Assembly: GCA_024640925.1 (NCBI GenBank)
Contig: JAHEEB010000125.1
Location: forward strand, 1 to 8,715
Direction: 5' to 3'
Source: Bacteroidota bacterium
Lineage (GTDB): Bacteria > Bacteroidota > Bacteroidia > Bacteroidales > UBA10428
DNA: 8,715 nucleotides
Of the stretch, positions 1-6,266 are shown piece after piece. The notes beneath the pieces were generated by a model. It searched no databases. It was not told the origin of the DNA and saw nothing but the letters and a program-made list of their open reading frames with translations. Position numbers and translations under genes: made by a program. Position 1 is the stretch's first letter. Each line of letters begins with the position of its first letter.

Positions 1-1
1 A

Positions 2-1147
2 TTCAACTCTCCACATTTCTGGTTGGTAATTTGAAGAATTCTCATAGTTTAGTCCTGTTGCCCTTCCCCATGAAATAAAGGCATCTGCCAAAGGAAGTTT
101 ACCAAATAAGTATCTTTTTTGATTACCTGTTACTTTTCCAAATCCGAACGCGTTAACGGTTTTGTATTGCTTATCAGCTAAGTATTCACAATCTAGCATT
201 GCGAAGGTGCCAATCGAAACAATAGTTCCTGAAAATCCAACCCCAAAAATAACAGGCCCCGAATCAATATCTCCGGTCCCATGTTGACTCTCCGGGAATT
301 CCCGAACAGAAGGAAGTCCAAAAGTTGTTGAAATGTGGTTTGCTTTGAAAAGGTTAAATTGTTCATGAGCAAAATCAGGATTTATTTCTGCCAGCATTCT
401 AAGAATTAAACCCATTGAGCAACCTCTGGTTCCCTGAATGGATTTGCTGGTTTCTGAATCGACTTTGTGGGGAATCATATGTGTTGCCGGATCAAGCCTC
501 TCCTTCACATCTTGAATCCATGTGTTAATTTCTGACTCATACTTCGGATAAAATATTTTATCATAATTGCTCACTGATGCCATTGCTACAAACATATCTG
601 CTGGCCACGATTGAAATTTATACGATTGAAGATAAGGACTATCTGATATCTTCAAGGCTTTAATAATACTATCGCATTGCAACTTAAAAGCATTGATATA
701 AATATCATGTTTCTGAAATGTTGTATCAACACTCAGTATTTTAGACAACAGATAATTTCTCCATCCACTATAAAATATTCCATTCTCAGGCATTAAGCCG
801 CTATCAAAAGTCCATTTTGCAATGTCCGAATTAATCTCATTATATGCATAAAGCGCTTTACTAATTGCTTTATTTTTTAAAATTGAATCGTTTTGAGAAT
901 AAGATAATGCTAGTTCGCACCATGAAAGTCCATATAAGGCATTTATAAAAATATATCCTTCGGGGTATAATTGCTGCATTCGTTCACCCAGGTTATTATT
1001 CTTTAATTCAGATTCTAAAAAATTTAATTGAAAAACAATATCAGCTTTCTTTTCTGAAGTAGTGTAATTTTCGGATTGCAGCTTAAAATTAAGCCTCAAT
1101 ATCAGGATTGAAATAATTAATATAAATGATAAAAAGAGGTATCTCAT
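2..1147 (-). CDS. Secreted/membrane-anchored protein, LDI-like alpha/alpha-barrel (putative), C-terminus cut off
   Basis: An uninterrupted minus-strand frame of 382 codons runs off the left edge, so the C-terminus is missing. The start is the only ATG after an in-frame TGA 12 bases upstream. Residues 1-19 (MRYLFLSFILIISILILRL) form a signal peptide or membrane anchor, so the rest should be periplasmic or outer-membrane exposed. The body is rich in aromatic, helix-forming segments. Landmarks are GWRNYLL (W129), WPADM (181-185), GTRGCSMGLILRML (from G239, with Cys243) and GDIDSGPVIFG (from G292, with Asp293 and Asp295). This helical pattern with a conserved Asp-rich loop recalls a family of uncharacterised bacterial proteins distantly like linalool dehydratase/isomerase or other (alpha/alpha)6 barrels. 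That link is from memory of the pattern, not a search, and no substrate can be named. A TTATTTTG sequence at 1200-1207 may be a weak -7 element. An 88-bp gap separates it from the DUF4272 gene upstream, so cotranscription is possible but unproven. Confidence 0.8.
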   Translation of the reverse strand, partial: MRYLFLSFILIISILILRLNFKLQSENYTTSEKKADIVFQLNFLESELKNNNLGERMQQLYPEGYIFINALYGLSWCELALSYSQNDSILKNKAISKALYAYNEINSDIAKWTFDSGLMPENGIFYSGWRNYLLSKILSVDTTFQKHDIYINAFKLQCDSIIKALKISDSPYLQSYKFQSWPADMFVAMASVSNYDKIFYPKYESEINTWIQDVKERLDPATHMIPHKVDSETSKSIQGTRGCSMGLILRMLAEINPDFAHEQFNLFKANHISTTFGLPSVREFPESQHGTGDIDSGPVIFGVGFSGTIVSIGTFAMLDCEYLADKQYKTVNAFGFGKVTGNQKRYLFGKLPLADAFISWGRATGLNYENSSNYQPEMWRVE

Positions 1148-1235
1148 GTTTGTGTAAACTCACTGTTATTGAGGCAATCAACCTAAAAGAGCAGAGAAAC
1201 AAAATAACTATGCAATATATTTCAATTTGTTTATC

Positions 1236-2444
1236 CTAAGTATCCGTCTGAACATCATCCCACTCCTGGTTTTCATAATTTGTTAACCAGTTTAATGAAT
1301 AATGCCTTTCATAAATTATGCCCGGCTCAATACCTGAAACCTGTTGTCCACTGATCTGTGCATCAACACAAGCCCAATTCATTCGATAAACCTTATCTAA
1401 TTCATCGATTATTTCCGTGTTGCTCCGTAATGAAACAGAATTTACAAATTCCTCTCTTGTGGGTTTAAAAATTGTTTCAACTAATGCAGGTACATCACAA
1501 ATTTCGCCTGGATGCTTCAGATCGTTTATTTTTCCTAATGCCCAGAGCATAACATATAAGCTTTCATATCGCCATGTTGCATATGCCCGCTCCTGATCAT
1601 TCAGTCTCTCCGTGTTATAAACAGATAATTCCTTTGGAGAAAATCCATTAATCTCTTTATCTTTAACTACTTTTTCAAGATGCTCTTGTTCTATCCCCTC
1701 GCCCTTAACTGCAATTACCAATAATGAATAAGCTCTTTCAATTATTTCCTTTATGTCACGAATCTTCACTTCACCCGAAGATGGAATACATGGCAGGTTT
1801 TTATTGATTTTAATTTTATTTTCCAAAAGATAATTTTCTGATCTTACTTTTCTCTCCTTTTGTTCATTCGAGATTTCTTTTTCTGGCTGGTCGTAATATT
1901 TCGATTCTATATTAACAGAAAGATCGGTAATGCCACAATTGCCCCTGGTATCAATAATCAAATTCAAATTTTTATCGGTAAAATATTGAGCAGTTGACTT
2001 ATTAAAGAGATTACCAGGTTGCGCAAATATAAATCCATCCAATTCAGCAACAATTTTTTGCAATACATCTTTAAATTCGGATGTAATCTCCGGCTCAGCA
2101 ATAAAAGGCATTTCGCAATTTGTCGATTTTATTTTTATTAAAAACTTATCTCTTAAATCTTCATTTTTTGCTGGTAAAGATTGAATGAAATTAGCCATTC
2201 CCGCTAGGTTATGAGATAATTCACAATCAATGTCTTCAAGTTTATAAGAAGGATTTTTTCTTTGTCGGTAATTTATTTTCAATGTTTTTTCTTTACTGAA
2301 TAAACCACCTTTAATGGTTGCTATTAAGGTTTTTTCCAATCCATTGTTATTAAATTCAACAAATGCATTTGTTAAATTTGATTTTACAATTTGAACTACT
2401 TTGTCAAATTCCAGGTAATGACTGTAAATTGTACAATTTTCCAT
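1236..2444 (-). CDS. DUF4272 domain-containing protein with a novel N-terminal half
   Basis: A 402-residue cytoplasmic protein with no signal peptide or membrane segment. Residues about 199-402 match DUF4272. The domain begins with RSENYLLENKIKIN and an acidic/hydrophobic helix. It carries the hallmark WRYESLYVMLWALG (291-304) followed by CDVPALVETIF, and ends with a YRMNWACVDAQ helix, ERHYSLNWL (379-387) and WDDVQTDT (395-402). The family's function is unknown. Proteins of the family are often about 200-250 residues, so the first 190 or so residues are an extra region I do not recognise. That region contains ELDGFIFAQPGNLFN (134-148) and the basic/acidic linker YYDQPEKEISNEQKERKVR (183-201). 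Many family members have a loosely similar N-terminal segment mentioning the 'amount' of a filled or expected value, so this may be the family's own second domain. The gene is flanked by unrelated genes in the same direction with 88- and 109-bp gaps, so it may be its own transcription unit. Confidence 0.85.
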   Translation of the reverse strand: MENCTIYSHYLEFDKVVQIVKSNLTNAFVEFNNNGLEKTLIATIKGGLFSKEKTLKINYRQRKNPSYKLEDIDCELSHNLAGMANFIQSLPAKNEDLRDKFLIKIKSTNCEMPFIAEPEITSEFKDVLQKIVAELDGFIFAQPGNLFNKSTAQYFTDKNLNLIIDTRGNCGITDLSVNIESKYYDQPEKEISNEQKERKVRSENYLLENKIKINKNLPCIPSSGEVKIRDIKEIIERAYSLLVIAVKGEGIEQEHLEKVVKDKEINGFSPKELSVYNTERLNDQERAYATWRYESLYVMLWALGKINDLKHPGEICDVPALVETIFKPTREEFVNSVSLRSNTEIIDELDKVYRMNWACVDAQISGQQVSGIEPGIIYERHYSLNWLTNYENQEWDDVQTDT

Positions 2445-2470
2445 TTTATAGTTTTCTAATTTTTTAATAG

Positions 2471-2500
2471 CAAAATAATCTTTTATGAACGATTTTCCAA
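2471..2500 (-). promoter_or_regulatory. Possible Bacteroidota-type promoter for the DUF4272 gene
   Basis: Read on the minus strand, TTG (2498-2500) is followed after 19 bp by TTATTTTG (2471-2478). This fits the Bacteroidota layout TTG-N19-TAnnTTTG with one mismatch in the -7 box. The start codon lies 26 bp further on. The region is very AT-rich, so a chance match is quite possible. Confidence 0.3.
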
Positions 2501-2553
2501 AAATTGCTTACAACCGGCAAGACGCAACGGTTTAAAATTATTTCATGGCAAAT

Positions 2554-3540
2554 CTACTGGTTATTGAGGTATTGTTTTAGAGGCCTTGCAAGCAATTCCG
2601 GATTTTTTTCGACCCAATCCATCACAGCATTATATTGAGCTTCCTGTTTATCAAACGATAAAATCGGAAAATTTTTTACCATATCAGGAATACATACATA
2701 GATTTTTTTTGCCATGGGTTGACCGTGATAATTCCATGCTTCTAATTTCTTCAAAAACTTAATAAATGTTCTTTGCAAATTTGAACCAAGAAAATCCTGA
2801 AGACTTTTATGAAACTGGAGTTCAGCTGAATTGAAAGTCGATTTTATTTCATCGTCAAATTCTACGGTTTCGGCTTCACGCATAGGACTAATCACATACA
2901 TTTCGTCGAAAGTTCCGTTCTTTTGCACATATTTCCCCAGGTTTTGGCTAAAGCCATTGAACGTTTTCCCTGTTCCTCCATCAACATAGTACACACGGTT
3001 ACCATGCGGAAAACTACTCCGTGTTCCTTCCTGAACATGAACATTTTGTTTGGGAAAAATAATAGGAATAGCGGTTGTGGCCATCATTAAATTGGCCAGT
3101 TTTAAATTTCCATAATTGATGTTGTCGCTTTTTGCCCACCGGGTTTTCGGGAAGAGCCATCGTAATTGACAAGCCAAAATGTAGGTGGTATAAGGTAATT
3201 CTTTTAGCGTGCTAAAATCAAGTTTCTCAAGAAATGAATTAACCAGAGTTCGCAAAGGATCTGTATTAAAAGGAAGCTTCCCATCTCTTAAATAAACATC
3301 TTCTGTTTTCAGTTTGAATAAAACTTCCGATTTGTAATAATTGTCCCACTCAGGCTTGTTAAGCAATCCGTTTATAGCAATCATATTTAATGAGCCTGAA
3401 CTAAACCCTGCCAGAAGTGTGTCTGACGGATCAATATTTATTCCTTTCAGATTCTTAAGTTTATCAATGATGGCAACTTCCTGGGAGATTCTGGCTGCGG
3501 CGCCTGTTAAAAGAATTGCTTTACTGTGATGGTTTTTCAT
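2554..3540 (-). CDS. Patatin-like phospholipase / acyl hydrolase
   Basis: A patatin-family Ser-Asp hydrolase, expected to cleave acyl chains from phospholipids or related lipids. The frame is open up to a TTG at 3549, but the ATG at 3540 (MKNHHSKAILLTG) puts the first strand at the usual place, so I prefer 328 residues. In that numbering the nucleophile elbow is GFSSG (45-49, Ser47). The catalytic aspartate is in VDGG (Asp187). The segment MMATTAIPIIFP (152-163) is the conserved strand/helix before it. The glycine-rich oxyanion loop, normally GGGxRG, is here GAAAR (13-17), keeping only the first Gly and the Arg. Downstream, DEIKSTFNSAELQFHKSLQ and KKLEAWNYHG are helical segments of unknown role. 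There is no signal peptide, so it is probably cytoplasmic or peripherally membrane-bound. The AT-rich 21-bp repeat region lies directly upstream, with no clear promoter. Confidence 0.9.
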   Translation of the reverse strand: MKNHHSKAILLTGAAARISQEVAIIDKLKNLKGINIDPSDTLLAGFSSGSLNMIAINGLLNKPEWDNYYKSEVLFKLKTEDVYLRDGKLPFNTDPLRTLVNSFLEKLDFSTLKELPYTTYILACQLRWLFPKTRWAKSDNINYGNLKLANLMMATTAIPIIFPKQNVHVQEGTRSSFPHGNRVYYVDGGTGKTFNGFSQNLGKYVQKNGTFDEMYVISPMREAETVEFDDEIKSTFNSAELQFHKSLQDFLGSNLQRTFIKFLKKLEAWNYHGQPMAKKIYVCIPDMVKNFPILSFDKQEAQYNAVMDWVEKNPELLARPLKQYLNNQ

Positions 3541-3645
3541 ATGGGTCAAAGATTTTACCGTTAAGGCAATTGGTTATAACGTTAAGATAATTAGAATTAG
3601 AGAAAAAGCAAAATGTGATACGAACCTCGCATAAAAATAATTTAA

Positions 3646-4044
3646 GTAACTATATAAAGGATTAAGCTGTCTATATAAAAAATAATAACGCCTATATAAA
3701 ATAGGAAAGCGACGACTAAAATATTGAAAACGCCTATAAAAGAAATTAAAGTGCCTATGATAAATATGAAAACGTCTATATGAAATATTAACACGCCGAT
3801 TAAAGTTATTAACACGTCGATTATAATAATTAAAACGTCTATATGGGATATGAGAACGTCTATATAATACATGAAAACGTCTATAATAGAATTTAAAACG
3901 TCTATAAAAGTAATTAACGCGTCTATAATAGATTTTAAAACGCCTGTGAAATATATGAAAACGTCTATAAGAGATGTAAATCCGTCTATGTTAGTTGTAA
4001 ATATGTCTATGTAAGATACAATAACGTCTATGGAAATAATGTTA
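3646..4044. repeat. Array of 21-bp direct repeats (19 units in perfect register)
   Basis: Nineteen consecutive 21-bp units begin at 3646, 3667, 3688 and so on to 4024, with no insertion or deletion between them. The core ACGTCTAT occupies unit positions 1-8 and is followed by 13 AT-rich bases, usually ending in AAA. C at position 5 is present in 19/19 units. G3, A7, T8, A12 and A19 are each present in 18/19, T17 in 17/19, and T6 in 16/19 (G in the other three). Position 4 switches between T and C. More degenerate copies can be placed in the same register at 3625-3645 and 4045-4065. The period equals two DNA helical turns, and the AAAA run at each junction recurs on one helix face, so intrinsic curvature is plausible. 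Variable positions do not follow codon wobble in any frame I checked, so I read it as non-coding DNA. Function unknown; binding-site array, structural DNA or slipped-strand expansion are all open. Confidence 0.9.
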
Positions 4045-4215
4045 TGGCATGTATTAATAATTAAATCTTATTCATTCGTATTTATATCTGCTATATAAAC
4101 AACTCTGTTTTTATATTAGTAATGGTATCGCCTGCATATATTTAACATTTTCCGATATTTAATAGTGAAAAAACCGAAAAATTAGTATAAATTGTGACGG
4201 AAAGTAAATAAAACA
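4045..4215. other. Intergenic stretch between the repeat array and the HTH gene
   Basis: Very AT-rich with no supportable gene. It holds a decayed repeat unit (4045-4065) and an isolated CTATATAAA at 4091-4099 that still falls in the 21-bp register of the array, two periods past it. CGCCTG at 4129-4134 resembles another core but is one base out of phase. TATATTTA at 4136-4143 is a one-mismatch match to TAnnTTTG and could promote the gene at 4216. GGAAAG at 4199-4204 is a weak Shine-Dalgarno candidate 11 bp before its ATG. Confidence 0.45.
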
Positions 4216-4551
4216 ATGGAAAAACCCCAGTCAAGAGCAATGATTCTTCGAGAAATGAAAAAGAATCATATTAAAGTTGCTGATATATCACGCAGTCTTA
4301 ACATAAGATATTCGAGTGCTCATTCCCTTATAAACGGATCAACTCTTCAGGTATCTCGTTTATTTGATATATCGGTTGCATTGCAATACAACTTCTTTCG
4401 TGAAATAGCTCAGATGCTCCCCTATAAAAATCCCGACTATTCGGTTGTACAGGACGATAGTGAATTGAAAACCCTAAAAGAAAGACTTAAATTGCTGGAG
4501 ATAGAAAATGGTATACTCAGGCAAACACTGAAAGATATAGCCGGAAGGTAA
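4216..4551 (+). CDS. Small HTH DNA-binding protein with C-terminal leucine zipper
   Basis: A 111-residue soluble protein. Residues about 7-65 look like a Cro/C1-type helix-turn-helix domain. The helix LREMKKNHI is followed by KVADISRSLNI and then by RYSSAHSLING, which would be the recognition helix, and RLFDISVALQYNFFREIA. Compact HTH domains with a closing 'L..YNFF' helix are frequent in Bacteroidota. Residues 84-105 form a regular coiled coil: L84, L87, L91, L94, N98, L101 and L105 are spaced 3-4-3-4-3-4. The buried Asn at one core position, as in GCN4-type zippers, suggests a parallel dimer. It is the only regulator-like gene in the window and sits 171 bp after the 21-bp repeat array, so autoregulation or binding to the array is an attractive but unproven idea. 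It converges on the DedA gene with a 20-bp gap and no clear terminator. Targets unknown. Confidence 0.8.
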   Translation: MEKPQSRAMILREMKKNHIKVADISRSLNIRYSSAHSLINGSTLQVSRLFDISVALQYNFFREIAQMLPYKNPDYSVVQDDSELKTLKERLKLLEIENGILRQTLKDIAGR

Positions 4552-4571
4552 GGGACATTCATATACCTCAA

Positions 4572-5231
4572 CTACTGTAATACTTCTGCCGGTTTTTCTT
4601 TTCCTTTTTTCTGAAACTTCTTTTTAATGGCACTATAAACAAAGGGAATGGATGTAATAACTATCAGGAATAGTACAATATATTCCAGGTATTCTTTTGT
4701 ACCGGGGACAAATCTACCCAGGTAATAACCGATTAAAACAAGAGAAGTTACCCAACCAGTTGCACCAATAACATTATAAACGAAGAACCTTCGGTAATCT
4801 AATTTAACAATACCTGCTATAATTGGGGCAAATGTTCGTACAATTGGAAGGAACCTGCTCAGAATAATTGCTTTTCTGCCATGTTTGGTATAGAAATCTT
4901 TTGCCATTTGTAAATGCGATTGGCGGAAGAAGAATCCGGATTTTCTTTTAAATAAAAGAGGTCCAACCTTTTTACCAAATGCATAACCTACCATATTGCC
5001 GGTAACAGCAGCTACAAAAATTAAAAAAATAAGCACCCAGATATTGATTTTAAGTACATCTGTGGCACACAATAACCCAGCAGTGAACATAAGCGAGTCG
5101 CCAGGCAGGAAAAAACCAATAAACAAGCCGGTTTCGGCAAAAACCACGAACAACAACAAATAAAGCCCCCCATATCGAATTATGCTTTCGGGATTTACCA
5201 ATTCTTTAAAGAAATCAATTATGGGTTCCAT
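4572..5231 (-). CDS. DedA-family (VTT domain) inner-membrane protein
   Basis: A 219-residue polytopic membrane protein. Family hallmarks in order are ETGLFIGFFLPGDSLMFTAG (E33, P43-G44-D45), GNMVGYAFGKKVG (78-90) and HGRKAIILSRFLPIVRTFAP (117-136, R126 and R132). E33/D45 and R126/R132 keep the spacing of the essential acidic and arginine pairs known in E. coli YqjA/YghB. Hydrophobic segments lie near 21-42, 62-85, 122-142, 151-172 and 181-201, with a Lys-rich C-terminal tail (203-213). Known family roles include flipping undecaprenyl phosphate or phosphatidylethanolamine across the membrane and proton-motive-force-dependent envelope homeostasis; which applies here cannot be told. It starts 5 bp after the tonB-like gene stops, so the two are almost certainly cotranscribed. 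That placement ties a lipid-carrier/PMF protein to a TonB energy-transduction locus. Confidence 0.95.
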   Translation of the reverse strand: MEPIIDFFKELVNPESIIRYGGLYLLLFVVFAETGLFIGFFLPGDSLMFTAGLLCATDVLKINIWVLIFLIFVAAVTGNMVGYAFGKKVGPLLFKRKSGFFFRQSHLQMAKDFYTKHGRKAIILSRFLPIVRTFAPIIAGIVKLDYRRFFVYNVIGATGWVTSLVLIGYYLGRFVPGTKEYLEYIVLFLIVITSIPFVYSAIKKKFQKKGKEKPAEVLQ

Positions 5232-5236
5232 AGTTT

Positions 5237-5959
5237 TTAATTAGAAAAATAAATTGGCATCTGGTATAATATCTTTACCGGATGATCCTGTTGTTTGCCT
5301 GGTTCCCAGGCTGGTGACTTCTTAATCATATTAATGATCTCATTATCAACTTTTGGGCTTATTCCTTTCAGGATTCTAATATCGGTTAATTTACCATCAA
5401 TATCAACAATAAAAGAAACTATAATTGATCCTTCAATTTTCGATTCCATCAAAACCTCATTAGCCCTAATGTCTCTTCCGAGCCATTCGCCAAACTTATC
5501 TTTGGAACCACCCAAAAACCTGGCATGCTGAGAGACCAGGTTTGCACTGTAAACCATATCGGAATTTCCATCACCATCGCCTACAGAACCACCGGCAGAT
5601 GTATCATTACTGGAAACGTTTGTATTATTGCCTACTATAGATGGCACAGAATCGTTTTTATCTTCAACCGTTGAAGTATCACCGGTCTTTATTACTGCAG
5701 CATTAAAATCGCTGGTATTTGGCTGAGTCAGTACCGATTCTTCTTTTAATGGAGGAAGCATATCTTCTGATTGTTGTGGCTGGTTCATTTCAGAACCCAC
5801 TTCTTCAGTACCAAGGTCGAAACTCAACTCAACGGGAAGGCTTTCATTAAAAGGCAATAAATGAATATCAAACTCATTGTACAGAATAATTCCAAAGAAT
5901 ATAATGTACAATATGGTTGTAATTAATAAACTTCTATATGGATCCCTTCTAAAATTCAT
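5237..5959 (-). CDS. TonB-like energy-transducer protein
   Basis: A 240-residue periplasm-spanning protein. A short basic N-terminus (MNFRRDPYR) precedes one membrane helix (about 10-27, SLLITTILYIIFFGIILY). Then comes a long low-complexity, Ser/Asn/Gly/Asp-rich spacer (about 50-136) and a TonB C-terminal domain (about 148-239). The domain shows FLGGSKDKFGEWLGRDI, IEGSIIVSFIVDIDGKLTDI, the helix VDNEIINMIKKSPAWEPGKQ and the last strand PVKILYQMPIYF. It would carry energy from ExbB/ExbD to outer-membrane TonB-dependent transporters. Two oddities stand out. The membrane helix has no histidine, which many TonBs use in the ExbB interface. The spacer is not the usual Pro-Glu/Pro-Lys type. AAGGAAAC at 5967-5974 gives a usable ribosome site, and a TAnnTTTG match lies just upstream. 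The gene is divergent from exbB/exbD and followed 5 bp later by dedA. Confidence 0.88.
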   Translation of the reverse strand: MNFRRDPYRSLLITTILYIIFFGIILYNEFDIHLLPFNESLPVELSFDLGTEEVGSEMNQPQQSEDMLPPLKEESVLTQPNTSDFNAAVIKTGDTSTVEDKNDSVPSIVGNNTNVSSNDTSAGGSVGDGDGNSDMVYSANLVSQHARFLGGSKDKFGEWLGRDIRANEVLMESKIEGSIIVSFIVDIDGKLTDIRILKGISPKVDNEIINMIKKSPAWEPGKQQDHPVKILYQMPIYFSN

Positions 5960-5976
5960 TCAATTTGTTTCCTTGG

Positions 5977-5984
5977 CAAATGTA
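5977..5984 (-). promoter_or_regulatory. Bacteroidota -7 element (TAnnTTTG) for the tonB-like/dedA operon
   Basis: TACATTTG on the minus strand is an exact match to TAnnTTTG. It ends 17 bp before the tonB-like start codon, which would leave a leader of roughly 10 bases containing AAGGAAAC. No clear TTG is found at the expected -33 spacing, so the match rests on the -7 box alone. Confidence 0.45.
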
Positions 5985-6084
5985 TTGGCTTATTTCTAAA
6001 AACTGAATATTCCTATTTCTGGTTTCGTTAAAAAAATATAAATGTATAAAAATAAAGTTCAGTTGGTAATAAAATTGGTCGAGC

Positions 6085-6116
6085 TTTACCTTCATTCAAA
6101 CAATAAATTATCTTTG
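6085..6116 (+). promoter_or_regulatory. Bacteroidota-type promoter candidate for exbB/exbD
   Basis: TATCTTTG (6109-6116) matches the -7 consensus TAnnTTTG exactly. TTTA at 6085-6088, 20 bp upstream, is one base from the TTTG -33 box. Transcription would start near 6122, giving an unusually long leader of about 145 bases before exbB. Confidence 0.45.
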
Positions 6117-6170
6117 CTTAAGTTTTAAGAAAAAGATGTTTAACCAGAATGTGATATAAAACAAGACCTA

Positions 6171-6201
6171 AGGAGCATTTATGTTAAACTTTTTCAATTG
6201 A
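6171..6201 (+). other. Strong ribosome binding site followed by a six-codon minigene in the exbB leader
   Basis: AAGGAG (6170-6175) lies 5 bases before ATG (6181), the best Shine-Dalgarno spacing in the window. The frame encodes only MLNFFN before TGA at 6199. It lies 65 bp before exbB. It could be a regulatory minigene, the relic of a disrupted gene, or chance. Confidence 0.3.
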
Positions 6202-6266
6202 TTTTATAACCAAAACTTGTATCAGCTTATTGTATTGTAGAATAATTAAATGATAAAGAAATTAGT

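Larger units (their letters stand above)
5960..6266. promoter_or_regulatory. Divergent intergenic control region between tonB-like/dedA and exbB/exbD
   Basis: 307 bp with no convincing gene, holding promoter candidates for both directions. It also holds a rightward 5' leader of about 145 bp with the ribosome-binding-site-plus-minigene at 6171-6201. Two other short ATG frames (for example from 6136, 7 codons then a stop) are judged random. AT content is high and no operator palindrome stands out. Confidence 0.6.

Noticed and set aside
2512..2532. AACCG...CGGTT hairpin between the patatin and DUF4272 genes as a terminator
   Set aside because: Only 5 bp of stem with an 11-base loop, and the T-run follows about 9 bases after the stem.
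3541..3549. TTG start three codons upstream for the patatin gene
   Set aside because: The ATG at 3540 is a better start codon and already includes the whole first strand of the fold.
3642..3872. Minus-strand 76-codon open frame with a hydrophobic seven-residue repeat
   Set aside because: It lies entirely inside the 21-bp repeat array; its periodicity and openness follow from the repeat sequence, and it has no ribosome site or recognisable domain.
3646..4044. CRISPR array
   Set aside because: The 21-bp units are directly adjacent with no unique spacers, and no cas gene is present.
4533..4612. CCGGAAG...CTTCTGCCGG followed by T-rich sequence as a terminator for the HTH gene
   Set aside because: The stem is short and bulged with a loop of about 40 bases, and it overlaps both convergent coding ends.
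5295..5531. Plus-strand frame of 78 codons
   Set aside because: Antisense shadow of the TonB C-terminal domain.
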